A stretch of 64,000 nt of DNA from NCBI RefSeq assembly GCF_002929825.1, contig NZ_PJJN01000028.1, positions 62,001-126,000 on the forward strand, in the 5' to 3' direction. Source of the DNA: Cryobacterium sp. Y29. Its GTDB lineage: Bacteria > Actinomycetota > Actinomycetes > Actinomycetales > Microbacteriaceae. The notes beneath the pieces are model-generated. The model was not told the origin of the DNA. It saw nothing but the letters and a program-made list of their open reading frames with translations, and searched no databases. Positions 26,720 to 35,162 of this stretch are shown piece by piece (positions within the stretch are counted from its first letter, which is position 1; each line of letters begins with the position of its first letter). A program made the translations under genes and the position numbers.

Positions 26720-27504
26720 GCGATCACCACGTCGACGTCGGCTGCGGCGAGTGCGGCGGCAAGATCAGCGGATGGCGCAGCATCCGTTATCAGGGTATCG
26801 ATCGCTGCGAGCGCGGCAAAGCAGACCAGCGTCTCTTGGTCGAGTTTGCTGGAGTCGGCGAGCACGACGACGCGGCGGGCCGACCGCACGATGGCCGATT
26901 TGACGGCCGCTTCGACCGAGTCCGGGGTGCTCAGACCGAAGGTCGCGCTGATGCCGTTGGTGCCGATGAAGGCGATATCGGGACGGAGCGCCCCGAGCTG
27001 CGCCACGGTGCCGGCACCGACGATGGCACGGGTCAATCCGCGAACGAGGCCACCGAGTATGTGCAGTTGGATCGCTTCGTTGCGGGAGAGTTTGCCGGCG
27101 ATCGGCACCGCATTCGTGACCACGAGCAGCTGATCACCGGCAACCGCGGGCGTGAAGCCGCCTAGACGGTCAGCGAGGCGCTCGGTGGTGCTGCCGGCGT
27201 CGAGCAGGATCGACCCGGTGCGGCTGGTGGGGATCATGCGCATTGCGGTGTCGGCAATGCGCGACTTCTCGTCGAGGCGCTGCGTCTGGCGTTCATCGAG
27301 GCTCGGCTCCGACAGGCTCAGGCGGTCGATGGCTACGGCGCCGCCGTGCACGCGACGTAATTGGCGGGCGGCCTCAAGGGTGTCGAGGTCGCGCCGCACG
27401 GTTTCGGCGGTGATGGCGAAACGCGCTGCGAGGTCGGTCACGGTGACTCGACCCTCGGTTGCCACGAGAGCGGCGATTAAGAGTTGACGTTCTTCGGCGA
27501 ACAC
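26716..27504 (-). CDS. fruR: DeoR-family regulator of the fructose operon
   Basis: The 262-residue DeoR/GlpR repressor has a winged helix at residues 1-57 (RQLLIAALVATEGRVTVTDL, AETVRRDLDTLE, LRRVHGGAVA) and a sugar-phosphate-sensing domain with ILLDAGSTTERLADRL and FIGTNGISATFGLSTPD. Its ligand is probably fructose 1-phosphate or fructose 1,6-bisphosphate, as for FruR in Corynebacterium. The GTG at 27504 is chosen because GAGGAGG lies 5 bases upstream. It is the first gene of fruR-fruK-fruA and is expected to repress its own promoter. Confidence 0.9.
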   Translation of the reverse strand: MFAEERQLLIAALVATEGRVTVTDLAARFAITAETVRRDLDTLEAARQLRRVHGGAVAIDRLSLSEPSLDERQTQRLDEKSRIADTAMRMIPTSRTGSILLDAGSTTERLADRLGGFTPAVAGDQLLVVTNAVPIAGKLSRNEAIQLHILGGLVRGLTRAIVGAGTVAQLGALRPDIAFIGTNGISATFGLSTPDSVEAAVKSAIVRSARRVVVLADSSKLDQETLVCFAALAAIDTLITDAAPSADLAAALAAADVDVVIA

Positions 27505-27553
27505 GAAAGCCTCCTCGACGATGAGTGACGAAGTCACGAATTTGGTTTCACTG

Positions 27554-27583
27554 ACTTTACCTGTGTTTATTTCTGTTTGTCAA
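27554..27583 (-). promoter_or_regulatory. Promoter of the fruRKA operon with A-rich direct repeats
   Basis: On the minus strand a -35 box TTGACA (27578-27583), an 18-base spacer and a -10 box TAAAGT (27554-27559) give a near-consensus promoter. Transcription would begin near 27547, about 43 bases before the fruR GTG. The spacer contains the repeats AAACAGAAATAAACA, a plausible DeoR-type operator. It is the most consensus-like promoter I saw in the window. Confidence 0.75.
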
Positions 27584-27685
27584 AAAAAAGAAGAAAAACA
27601 AAGAATTGCCTGGGGGCCGCAGGGTCGACTCGGCGCGAGCAGCGCCCAGTGGATTCCGACGGTCGGCGCTGTCAGTGGGCCCCGG

Positions 27686-27691
27686 TAGCGT
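27686..27691 (+). promoter_or_regulatory. -10 box for leaderless sbcD
   Basis: TAGCGT lies 7 bases before the sbcD ATG, and no ribosome site is present, so the sbcDC transcript is probably leaderless. Confidence 0.5.
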
Positions 27692-27698
27692 AAAGAAC

Positions 27699-28880
27699 AT
27701 GAAGATCCTGCACACGTCGGACTGGCACATCGGGCGCACCTTCCATACCCATTCCACGCTCGAGCACCTGGGACTCGTGCTGGATGCCCTCGTTGCGGTG
27801 GTGGCGGAACGCGCTGTCGACGTAGTGGCGGTGGCGGGGGATGTGTTCGATTCCGCGATGCCCTCCAAAGAGAGCTATACACTGCTGACCGACACGTTGC
27901 GGCGGTTGAAGGAGGCCGGGGCGTCCGTTGTGATGACGAGCGGCAATCATGATTCGGCGACTCGGCTCGGCTTCCAGTCGGAGTGGGCGGCACTGGCCGG
28001 CATTCACGTTCTGACCCGGCCCGATCAATATGCCTCACCCATCTCCATCACCGACGAGCATGGCCCAGTGCATTTTTATGGCATCCCGTATCTCGAGCCC
28101 GCACTCATTCGCCACCTACACCCGGGTGTATCGCTGAAAACGCACGAACAGGTTCTCGATTTCGCCATGACGCGGATTCGCGATGATCTGGCACTGCGCC
28201 GCCTCAGTGAGTGCGGCGGCCGCAGCGTCGTTCTCTCGCACTGCTTTGCGGCCGGCGTGGCACCGGCCACCGAGTCGAGCGATGTGGAGCGCGACATCAC
28301 CGCCGGCGGACTCGACGTCGTACCGCTTCGGGTTTTCGACGGCTGCGACTACGTCGCCCTCGGCCACATCCACGGGCGGGCCACTCTGACCGAGCGGGTG
28401 CGCTACTCCGGGGCGCCGCTGCACTACTCTTTCGCCGAAGCCGGCAAGGCGCGCGGCGCCTGGCTGGTCGAACTCGATGCCGGTGGTCTCGGCCCGATCG
28501 AGTGGGTCGACCTGCCCGTTCCGCGCCGACTCGTCGTACTTACCGGTGAACTCGCTGATCTGCTCGCTGACGAGGCGTACGCCGACAACGAAGGCGATTG
28601 GGTGAAAGCCATCCTCACCGACCAAGTACGCCCGCTTGACGCGATGCGGGCGCTGCAAACCCGATTTGTCCACGCGGTGACGCTTGAGCACCGCCCCACG
28701 ATCATGGTCGAACCGGATGGCTCGACCTACGCCGAGCGTATTCGCGCGGCCACGGGTGATCCCGAGATCGTGGCGGGCTTCCTGTCGTTCGTGCGCAATG
28801 GGGTTGGGCCCAGCGAGTTTGAAAGGGCGTTGATCGCAGAACTGCTGAACGAACAGAATGCGAAGGCGGTGAACGCATGA
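27699..28880 (+). CDS. sbcD: SbcCD/Mre11-type nuclease subunit D
   Basis: SbcD is the Mn-dependent nuclease that with SbcC cuts hairpins and protein-blocked DNA ends. The 393-residue metallophosphoesterase has SDWHIGRTF near residue 8, VAGDVFDSAMP near residue 48, SGNHDSATR near residue 85, SHCFAAG near residue 184 and GHIHGRA near residue 223. All five metal-binding motifs are intact. The ATG at 27699 is the first with the conserved MKILHTSDWH start. The stop overlaps sbcC by 4 bases (ATGA). Confidence 0.95.
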   Translation: MKILHTSDWHIGRTFHTHSTLEHLGLVLDALVAVVAERAVDVVAVAGDVFDSAMPSKESYTLLTDTLRRLKEAGASVVMTSGNHDSATRLGFQSEWAALAGIHVLTRPDQYASPISITDEHGPVHFYGIPYLEPALIRHLHPGVSLKTHEQVLDFAMTRIRDDLALRRLSECGGRSVVLSHCFAAGVAPATESSDVERDITAGGLDVVPLRVFDGCDYVALGHIHGRATLTERVRYSGAPLHYSFAEAGKARGAWLVELDAGGLGPIEWVDLPVPRRLVVLTGELADLLADEAYADNEGDWVKAILTDQVRPLDAMRALQTRFVHAVTLEHRPTIMVEPDGSTYAERIRAATGDPEIVAGFLSFVRNGVGPSEFERALIAELLNEQNAKAVNA

Positions 28881-31800
28881 AGATCAAGCGACTGCGTCTG
28901 GCCGGATTCGGACCATTCAAGAACGAACAGGTTGTCGATTTTGAACGCTTTGATGCCGACGGTATCTTCCTCATCACCGGTAAAACCGGCGCAGGCAAGT
29001 CCAGCATTCTCGACGCCATCAGCTTTGCCCTCTACGACTATGTGCCGCGATTCTCCGATGTCGCGCCGCGTCTGCGCAGCGATTACTGCGAGCCCGATGA
29101 TCCCACCTTCGTCGAACTCGACTTCAGCCTGCACGGGCGCGATTACCGTCTCCTGCGCAGCCCGGCTTACGAGCGAGCCAAGATGAACGGTACCGGGACC
29201 ACCACGGCAGCGCCCACCGCGCTGCTGCAGGTTCTGCACGGCACCGAATGGCGGGGCCTTGCGGCGAAACCAAAAGCCGTCGGCCTTGAACTGAGCGCGA
29301 TCCTGCCCTTGAAGGCCGACCAATTCCTCCAGGTGATCCTGCTCGCCCAAAACCGGTTCCAATATTTTCTGCTGGCCAAAACCGATGAACGGCGTGCCGT
29401 GCTGCGCAGCCTGTTCGGAACAACCCGGTTCGAACGACTGGAAACCGCGCTTGTGCTGCGCCGCAAGTCACTCGACGACCGGCTCGCCGACGTACAGCGT
29501 GCTGTGGCGGAACAGACCACCGCTGCCCTGCATCAGCTTCGACTTGTCGAAGCACCAGTGGCGCCCGACCTCGGCTGGTTCCGTGACGCTCTGGCCGGCC
29601 TGAATAGCGCAGTAGACGTCGCCTCGGCGGAGGCGACCCGTGCGGCTGCTCGGCTGTCCGCTGTAAGCGAGGAACATAAAGCGGCAACGGAGATCCAGCG
29701 ACGTCAGGCTCGGCGCGTTCTGGCCGACACCGCTCTTGCCACCCTCGACCGCCGCCACGCCGCGGTCGAGGGACAACGCGGTACGCTGCTGCGCGCGGCC
29801 CGTGCGGCACGGGTCTGGCCGCATATTCGGAGCAGCCGGGCCGCGACTCATGAATGGCAGAGAGCCCTGGCCGATGAAACCACGGCCCGGACCGCTTGGT
29901 TGCCGTTTGGCGGCAGCGGTGCCAGTGACAGTGACAGTGACAGTGACAGTGACAGTGACAGTGGTGCGAGTGACAGTGGTGCGAGTGACAGTGGTGCCAG
30001 TGACAGCGCTGGCGATTCGCAGCGGGCGCTTCGTCCGATCATGGATGCCCTCGTAGGACGGCTCGGAGCGCTGGCAGAGGTGCTCGCGGAAGAAAAACAG
30101 CTCCCAGCCCTGAACCGTGAGATTACAGCCTTGTTTGACTCGCTCACCGGCCACACCGATGGCCTGACGCGTGCCCAGCAGCGAATCGATGAGCTGCCCC
30201 AGCAGATTGATTTCGTTGGCGAGCAACTCACGACGGCAACCCTCGCCGCAGCCGGGGCGACAGACGCCGCTCTGGCCTTGCGCCGGGCTGAAATCGGGTT
30301 CGTGGCCGCCGAGGACGTGGTGGCTTTGCTGGGGGAGTTGGCCACGGCAGGCACACAACTGTTGGAGCGCAGTCGTGACAACGCGGCAGCGGCCGTCGAC
30401 TACGAGGCGCTCGTGTCCCGCCGGTTCGCCGGGCAGGCGTCTGAACTAGCCAGCCGTTTGGTCGAAGGTGATCCCTGCGCGGTCTGCGGGGCCATCGAAC
30501 ACCCTGCTCCGGCAGCAACGAAGGGCGAGCTGGTCACCGCAGCCGACCTCACCACGGCCCGTCTGCAGATGCAGGGCCGCCAGCAGGAGTTGACCGATGC
30601 CCAGGAGACCTCGACGTCGCTGACGAATCGTCTCGGGCAGGCGCAGGCGCTGGCCGGGCAGCGAAGCGTCGGTGAACTGCGAGCCGAGTGCGTTGCTGCC
30701 CGTGCCCGGTTGGCCACCGCGCGCACGGCTACCGACCTGATCGGCGGGCTTCGGCACGAACAAGCCGACCTTCGGCAGTCCCAGACCACCGCCTCGGCCG
30801 CGCTGGTGAGCCTCCGTGCGGCACGCGATGTGGCGGCCGACACCCACAGTGAGCGATCTGGGCAGCGCGACCTGCTCACGGCCCGCGTGGGCGCGCAGCG
30901 TGGTGCAAGCGATACCGTAACCGATCAGGTACGCGCACTGCAGCACGAGCTGGACTGCGCGCGCACACTAAGCGACGCCCTCATCCTCAGTCGGCAACGC
31001 GCCGATGCCCGTGATGCGTCCACTCTCGACCTCGCGAATCAGCTGGCGGAGGAAGACTTCGACGATGAGGAGACGGCGTCCGCGGCGCGGCTTGACGAGG
31101 GCCAGGCCATCGAGCTGGCGAACGTCGTGCGGTCCTATGACGACCAACGTGCAGCAGCCCTGGCGGCTGTGGCCGATCCTGAGCTGGTCGATCTTCCCTC
31201 AGATCCGATCGATCTCCAGCCGTCGCTGCGAGCCTTCGAATCCGCGAGCAACGCGCGCGATGACGCTGTGAGCTCGCACAGCTCACTCGCCGAACGGGCC
31301 GGCCAGCTGCAAGCGCTCGTGCAGGGAGTCACGACACGCTTTGCCGCATCCGCTGACCTGATAGACCAGCACTCTCAGGTGCGTGCGCTAGCCGATGTCA
31401 TGCAGGGCGACGAACCGAACACGAAACGGATGCGTCTGGAGACCTATGTTTTAGCCGCCCAGCTGGAAGACATCGTCGTGGCGGCGAACGTGCGCCTGCG
31501 CACGATGACAAGCGGACGCTACACCCTTGAACACGATGACTCACGCGTGAAGGGTGGCGCTCGGTCCGGTCTGGGGCTGGCGATCCGAGATGAGTTCACC
31601 GGTCGCGCCCGGCCAACGCATTCGCTGTCCGGCGGTGAGACATTCCTTGCCTCGCTCGCGCTCGCGCTCGGACTAGCCGAGGTGGTCACCGGGCAAGCGG
31701 GTGGTATCACCCTCGATACCCTGTTCGTCGATGAGGGCTTCGGCTCGCTCGACAGCGAGACTCTCGAGACTGCCATGAGCACCCTTGACACCCTGCGCGC

Positions 31801-31927
31801 CGGCGGACGCACTATCGGCCTGATCAGCCACGTTGATTCAATGAAAGAGCAGATTCCAGCGACGCTGCGCATCTCGGTCACCAATCAGGGATACAGCCGA
31901 ATCGAGGCCGACACCCCGATCGAATGA
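28877..31927 (+). CDS. sbcC: SbcCD/Rad50-type ATPase subunit C
   Basis: The 1016-residue SMC-like ATPase has an N-terminal Walker A in TGKTGAGKSSILDA near residue 36. Long coiled coils carry a zinc-hook CAVC near residue 534, and the C-terminal ABC signature LSGGETFLASLALALG (near residue 917) and Walker B TLFVDEGFGSLDS follow. It bridges DNA ends and powers SbcD. Unusually, the first coiled-coil arm carries an Asp/Ser repeat tract at about residues 352-378 encoded by short DNA repeats, with no counterpart that I know in the family. The rest looks complete and functional. Confidence 0.94.
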   Translation: MKIKRLRLAGFGPFKNEQVVDFERFDADGIFLITGKTGAGKSSILDAISFALYDYVPRFSDVAPRLRSDYCEPDDPTFVELDFSLHGRDYRLLRSPAYERAKMNGTGTTTAAPTALLQVLHGTEWRGLAAKPKAVGLELSAILPLKADQFLQVILLAQNRFQYFLLAKTDERRAVLRSLFGTTRFERLETALVLRRKSLDDRLADVQRAVAEQTTAALHQLRLVEAPVAPDLGWFRDALAGLNSAVDVASAEATRAAARLSAVSEEHKAATEIQRRQARRVLADTALATLDRRHAAVEGQRGTLLRAARAARVWPHIRSSRAATHEWQRALADETTARTAWLPFGGSGASDSDSDSDSDSDSGASDSGASDSGASDSAGDSQRALRPIMDALVGRLGALAEVLAEEKQLPALNREITALFDSLTGHTDGLTRAQQRIDELPQQIDFVGEQLTTATLAAAGATDAALALRRAEIGFVAAEDVVALLGELATAGTQLLERSRDNAAAAVDYEALVSRRFAGQASELASRLVEGDPCAVCGAIEHPAPAATKGELVTAADLTTARLQMQGRQQELTDAQETSTSLTNRLGQAQALAGQRSVGELRAECVAARARLATARTATDLIGGLRHEQADLRQSQTTASAALVSLRAARDVAADTHSERSGQRDLLTARVGAQRGASDTVTDQVRALQHELDCARTLSDALILSRQRADARDASTLDLANQLAEEDFDDEETASAARLDEGQAIELANVVRSYDDQRAAALAAVADPELVDLPSDPIDLQPSLRAFESASNARDDAVSSHSSLAERAGQLQALVQGVTTRFAASADLIDQHSQVRALADVMQGDEPNTKRMRLETYVLAAQLEDIVVAANVRLRTMTSGRYTLEHDDSRVKGGARSGLGLAIRDEFTGRARPTHSLSGGETFLASLALALGLAEVVTGQAGGITLDTLFVDEGFGSLDSETLETAMSTLDTLRAGGRTIGLISHVDSMKEQIPATLRISVTNQGYSRIEADTPIE
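29931..30010 (+). repeat. In-frame short tandem repeats inside sbcC
   Basis: About six copies of the hexamer AGTGAC (Ser-Asp) are followed by three 15-base units AGTGGTGCGAGTGAC (Ser-Gly-Ala-Ser-Asp). All units are multiples of three, so copy-number change keeps the frame. Confidence 0.9.
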
Positions 31928-31947
31928 CTTTTCACAGGCCGTACTCT

Positions 31948-31975
31948 GGCTGTCCCCGGGCCGTGTGGGGCAGCC
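31948..31975 (+). terminator. Hairpin after sbcC
   Basis: GGCTG and CCCC pair with GGGG and CAGCC around a 9-base loop, with one bulged T. It lies 20 bases beyond the sbcC stop. No T-tract follows, so it is only a candidate terminator. Confidence 0.4.
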
Positions 31976-32074
31976 GAGCTGAGGAGATGGAGGGCTTTGG
32001 CCATTGCCGATCCGTGGTGAGCCTGCCACGATCGAAGCGTTACCGCAACGAAGCGAGCCTGCCAGGGAGCCCGA

Positions 32075-32614
32075 ATGAAAAAGATCCTCTATATCGACCT
32101 CGACAACACCCTCGTCAATGTGCAGTCGGGAATCGATCGACTCACCAACGCCGAGTACTCGCGCTATGAGAAAAGGCTCGATGAAGTGCCTGGAATTTTC
32201 GCCCGCATGGAACCGATCAGCGGTGCCATCGACGCTTTTCACACCCTCGCCCAATCGTTCGATACGTATATTCTCTCGATGGCCCCGTGGGGCAACGCGA
32301 GTGCCTGGCAACACAAGCTCGAGTGGGTGCAGGAACACCTCGGAGCAGACGCCGGTGGGCCGGCCTACAAACGGCTCATTCTGTCGCACCACAAGCATCT
32401 CAATCGCGGCGACTTTCTCGTGGACGACGGATCAGCCGTTGGCGCTGACCGGTTTGAGGGCGAACTGATCAAGTTTCTGACCCCCCTGTTTCCCGACTGG
32501 AACACGGTGACGCGCTACCTGCTGGAGCGTGCCGACAACTCGCCGTACCCCTACGTGGCGCGCCGGACCGGAAAGCGACCGGCGATACGGGGCGGAGCCG
32601 CTTTTTCTCGGTAA
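32075..32614 (+). CDS. 5'(3')-deoxyribonucleotidase-like HAD protein (NT5C family)
   Basis: The 179-residue HAD phosphatase opens with ILYIDLDNTLVNVQSG (catalytic Asp pair near residues 8-10). It continues with FHTLAQSFDTYILSMAPWGNASAW (motif II region), KRLILSHHKHLNRGDFLVDDG and a C-terminal acidic loop (GADRFEGELI). This layout is that of NT5C-type nucleotidases, which dephosphorylate dNMPs or other small phosphates. GGGAG lies 7 bases before the ATG. It stands alone between sbcC and the toxin-antitoxin module. Confidence 0.85.
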   Translation: MKKILYIDLDNTLVNVQSGIDRLTNAEYSRYEKRLDEVPGIFARMEPISGAIDAFHTLAQSFDTYILSMAPWGNASAWQHKLEWVQEHLGADAGGPAYKRLILSHHKHLNRGDFLVDDGSAVGADRFEGELIKFLTPLFPDWNTVTRYLLERADNSPYPYVARRTGKRPAIRGGAAFSR

Positions 32615-32700
32615 CCGCGATTATCTCGCTATCCTCATGCCGTTCGACCGGTCACAACCCGCTTGAGTGAATCCCGCAACGGAAAAGGTTGACGTGGCCC

Positions 32701-32729
32701 TTGAGCGCCCGCCTATGGCGTTGTATATT
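32701..32729 (+). promoter_or_regulatory. Upstream promoter-like sequence before a short inverted repeat
   Basis: TTGAGC (32701-32706), a 17-base spacer and TATATT (32724-32729) make a good promoter. Transcription would start near 32736, just before the inverted repeat GACCAGTCC / GGACTGGTC (32742-32750 with 32767-32775). Confidence 0.5.
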
Positions 32730-32853
32730 AAAAATCGCACCGACCAGTCCTGGTGTCCTTCCGAACGGACTGGTCCTTCCTGCTTTGCACGATTTCGACC
32801 GGCAATCACGTTTCGCGGCTCACCAAACTAAGTCGTGATCTTTTGATAAGGGG

Positions 32854-32882
32854 TTTACCCACATGTGAATATGGGGTAATCT
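32854..32882 (+). promoter_or_regulatory. Toxin-antitoxin promoter with embedded operator-like inverted repeat
   Basis: A -35 box TTTACC (32854-32859), a 17-base spacer and a -10 box TAATCT (32877-32882) are present. The inverted repeat TTACCC / GGGTAA (32855-32860 with 32874-32879) spans the promoter with ACATGT in its centre. A repressor bound there would block both boxes, as in autoregulated toxin-antitoxin operons. Confidence 0.55.
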
Positions 32883-32959
32883 CACTTTCAGATGGGCATG
32901 GATCGGTCTCGGTGATTTACTCGGACCGGTGCGGGCCACCAAGTGATCGGGTGAAGACG

Positions 32960-33307
32960 ATGGTGGAACTGAAGAAGACGACGGAACTCAAATCGGATTT
33001 CATTCCGATGGGCGAGGTGTGTGCCGATGAGCGTTCGAGAATGGCTTTCGGCAAAGCGGGTGTGCACCGCGACGACCGGTATGCCGTAGCAGTGAACGCC
33101 GAGGGTGAAATTCTGCTGACCCCGCTCGTGTCTATCCCGCGTCGTGAACTTCTGGTCTGGGACGACGAAGGCATCCGTGCCGCACTGGTGCGCGGCCTCG
33201 AACACAGCAGCAAGGAAGACACCAGCGAGGGTGGCGACTTTACCCGGTTTGCCGGTGAGGAGTATGCGGTCGATGAGTCGGCCGCTCCCGCCGAGCCCCA
33301 GTCATGA
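32960..33307 (+). CDS. Putative antitoxin of a RelE/ParE-type module
   Basis: The 115-residue acidic protein resembles a family commonly found next to RelE-like toxins. A swapped-hairpin-like strand pair, DRYAVAVNAEGEILLTPLV, is followed by SIPRRELLVWDDEGIRAALVRGLEHS, and the tail is disordered and acidic (SEGGDFTRFAGEEY). The N-terminal strands would make an AbrB/VapB-type DNA-binding part, and the tail would wrap the toxin. ATG 32960 is chosen; an in-frame GTG at 32951 is possible. The stop overlaps the toxin ATG (ATGA). It is probably autoregulated through the operator upstream. Confidence 0.7.
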   Translation: MVELKKTTELKSDFIPMGEVCADERSRMAFGKAGVHRDDRYAVAVNAEGEILLTPLVSIPRRELLVWDDEGIRAALVRGLEHSSKEDTSEGGDFTRFAGEEYAVDESAAPAEPQS

Positions 33308-33600
33308 GCTTTACGCTCTTACTCACGAGAGAAGCGGCGTCAGGATTATCCATCCTCGAAACGAAACCTCAACTGGTCGGTCGGCTGAAGCGGGTGCGCA
33401 CTGCTCTCGGACGGCTGCAGCTCAACCCCGACGATCCCGCATTGCGCTCGCACAGATACGTGTCGCTAGCTGGTAAGAAGGGCGAGGCGGTCTGGGACTC
33501 GTATATCGAACATCGCACGCCGACCGCCGGCCGCATCTACTGGCACTACGGTCCCGGCCTTGATCGCATCACCGTTGTGATCATCACGCCACACCCGTAG
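33304..33600 (+). CDS. Putative RelE/ParE-superfamily toxin
   Basis: The 98-residue basic protein has an N-terminal helical pair (KPQLVGRLKRVRTALGRL) and a C-terminal beta-sheet ending in RIYWHYGPGLDRITVVIITPHP-type strands. This is the shape of RelE/ParE toxins, which act as ribosome-dependent RNases or gyrase poisons. Candidate catalytic residues are the basic and aromatic side chains in the last strands (Arg, Tyr, His), but the activity is unproven. It is translationally coupled to the antitoxin by a 4-base overlap. Confidence 0.72.
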   Translation: MSFTLLLTREAASGLSILETKPQLVGRLKRVRTALGRLQLNPDDPALRSHRYVSLAGKKGEAVWDSYIEHRTPTAGRIYWHYGPGLDRITVVIITPHP

Positions 33601-33625
33601 TTCTTTCCGTGCCGGCTGTTGCGCC

Positions 33626-34495
33626 CTAGAACGGGTGGAGCAGCCGGTGCAAAAACTGGCGAGTGCGTTCCTGCTCCGGGTGCCGCAGCAACTGCTTCGG
33701 CTCGCCATGCTCGACGATGACGCCGCCGTCCACGAAGGCGATCTCATGCGCGACCTCGCGGGCGAATTCGAGTTCATGCGTGACGATGACCATGCTCCAG
33801 CCTTCGTCGGCCAGCTCCTTGATCAGGCGCAGCACATCGCCCACGAGCTCCGGATCGAGGGCCGAGGTCGGCTCGTCGAACAAGAGCAGCTGTGGGCGCA
33901 GTGCGAGGGCCCGCACAATGCCAACCCGCTGCTGCTGGCCGCCGGAGAGTTCGAACGGAAAGCTGCCCTGCTTGTCTGTCAGGCCGACCCGTGCGAGAAG
34001 GGCGAGCGCCTCGGCCGTGACCTCGGCGACCGGGCGGCGTTGCACGATGACCGGTCCTTCGATCACGTTCTGCAACACGGTCTTATGCGGGAACAGGTTG
34101 TAGTGCTGAAAGACCATGGCCGACCGGTCACGCAGGGCGCCGAGCTGTTTCGGCGAGGTCTTCCCGGCGAAGTCAATGGTCACCGGCGCGGACGACGCGG
34201 CGCCCCTGCCGGTAGTGGTGCCGCCACCAGCCCGGTCAGCAGTCACTGTAGCGGCCACCTCGATGGTGCCGCCGTCGGGAAGCTCCAGTCCGTTCAGGCA
34301 TCGCAAAATTGTGGTCTTACCGGAGCCGGACGGACCGATCAGGGCCAGCACCCGGCCGCGGCCTACGGTGAGGTCGACCGACTCCAGAACCCGATTGCTG
34401 CCAAAACTCTTCTGCAGCCCGCGCACGCGGAGCAGGGCAGCGGATGCCGCAGCATCTCTTTGGCCGGTCGTCGTGGGGGGATCAGCGGGCGACAT
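33626..34495 (-). CDS. Polar amino-acid ABC transporter ATP-binding protein
   Basis: The 289-residue ATPase has Walker A in LIGPSGSGKTTILRCLNGLE near residue 52, a Q-loop in MVFQHYNLFPHKTVLQNV, the signature LSGGQQQRVGIVRALAL near residue 190, and Walker B with LLFDEPTSALDPELVG. This is the GlnQ/HisP class. Between Walker A and the Q-loop sits an insertion of about 30 residues rich in Gly, Thr and Ala (about 76-110), longer than usual. The ATG at 34495 overlaps the end of the permease gene by 14 bases. It works with the next two genes as an importer. Confidence 0.9.
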   Translation of the reverse strand: MSPADPPTTTGQRDAAASAALLRVRGLQKSFGSNRVLESVDLTVGRGRVLALIGPSGSGKTTILRCLNGLELPDGGTIEVAATVTADRAGGGTTTGRGAASSAPVTIDFAGKTSPKQLGALRDRSAMVFQHYNLFPHKTVLQNVIEGPVIVQRRPVAEVTAEALALLARVGLTDKQGSFPFELSGGQQQRVGIVRALALRPQLLLFDEPTSALDPELVGDVLRLIKELADEGWSMVIVTHELEFAREVAHEIAFVDGGVIVEHGEPKQLLRHPEQERTRQFLHRLLHPF

Positions 34496-35150
34496 AGCGG
34501 TCCAATCGCTTCTCAAGAAAACTCTGCCCGGTGGACAGCACCAGGCAGATAACCCAGTAGATGAGGGCTGCTTCAAGGTAGATCAGCATGAATTTCTGAC
34601 TGAAGGCCGTGATCTGCTGCGCCTCACGGAATAGGTCGGTGACCAGAATCAGGGAGGCGAGTGAGGTGTCCTTGACCAGGCTGATGAACGTATTCGATAG
34701 GGGCGGCACCGAAACCCGGGCAGCCTGCGGCAGGATAATGCGGGCGAGGGCCCGACGGTGGGACATGCCGATCATGTAGGCGGCTTCCCACTGGCCCTTC
34801 GGAACGGAAAGAATCGCTGCGCGGATGACTTCGGCGGCATAACCGCCGACGTTGATGGAGAAAGCCACAACCGCGCTCGGCCACGGCTCGATGGTCACGC
34901 CGACCGACGGCAGTCCGTAGAAGATCACGAACAGCTGCACGAGCAGGGGAGTGCCGCGCACGATCGAGATATAGCCGCGAGCGATGCCCGACACCCAACG
35001 CTTCACCGATAACCGCATGAGCGCAAGCACGAGTGCGAGCACAAGGCCGATCGCGAATGACGTGAGGGCAAGCGGAATCGTGCCGCGTACCGCGCCGTCC
35101 AGCAGGGGCCAGAGCGAGCCGACGAACAACTCCCAATCAGGCTGAATCAT
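34482..35150 (-). CDS. Polar amino-acid ABC transporter permease
   Basis: The 222-residue inner-membrane permease of the His/Glu/Gln family has five or so helices. The EAA loop reads GGYAAEVIRAAILSVPKGQWEAAYMIG near residue 105, where the conserved Glu and Gly contact the ATPase. TPLLVQLFVIFYGLP is the typical second segment. It lies between the binding protein and the ATPase genes and overlaps the latter, forming one operon. Confidence 0.92.
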   Translation of the reverse strand: MIQPDWELFVGSLWPLLDGAVRGTIPLALTSFAIGLVLALVLALMRLSVKRWVSGIARGYISIVRGTPLLVQLFVIFYGLPSVGVTIEPWPSAVVAFSINVGGYAAEVIRAAILSVPKGQWEAAYMIGMSHRRALARIILPQAARVSVPPLSNTFISLVKDTSLASLILVTDLFREAQQITAFSQKFMLIYLEAALIYWVICLVLSTGQSFLEKRLDRYVAR

Positions 35151-35162
35151 CGAATAGTCGAG

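Larger units (their letters stand above)
32615..32959 (+). other. Intergenic region with two promoters and two inverted repeats
   Basis: The 345 bases contain an upstream promoter-like pair at 32701-32729, an inverted repeat at 32742-32775, and a second promoter with an embedded inverted repeat at 32854-32882. A frame open from 32753 into the antitoxin exists, but it uses many rare codons (AGG, TTA, TGT, GTA), so I treat it as noncoding. Confidence 0.55.

Noticed and set aside
32753-32959. A 69-codon in-frame extension of the antitoxin upstream of its ATG
   Set aside because: It contains many rare codons and A+T-rich DNA, and overlaps the likely promoter and operator.
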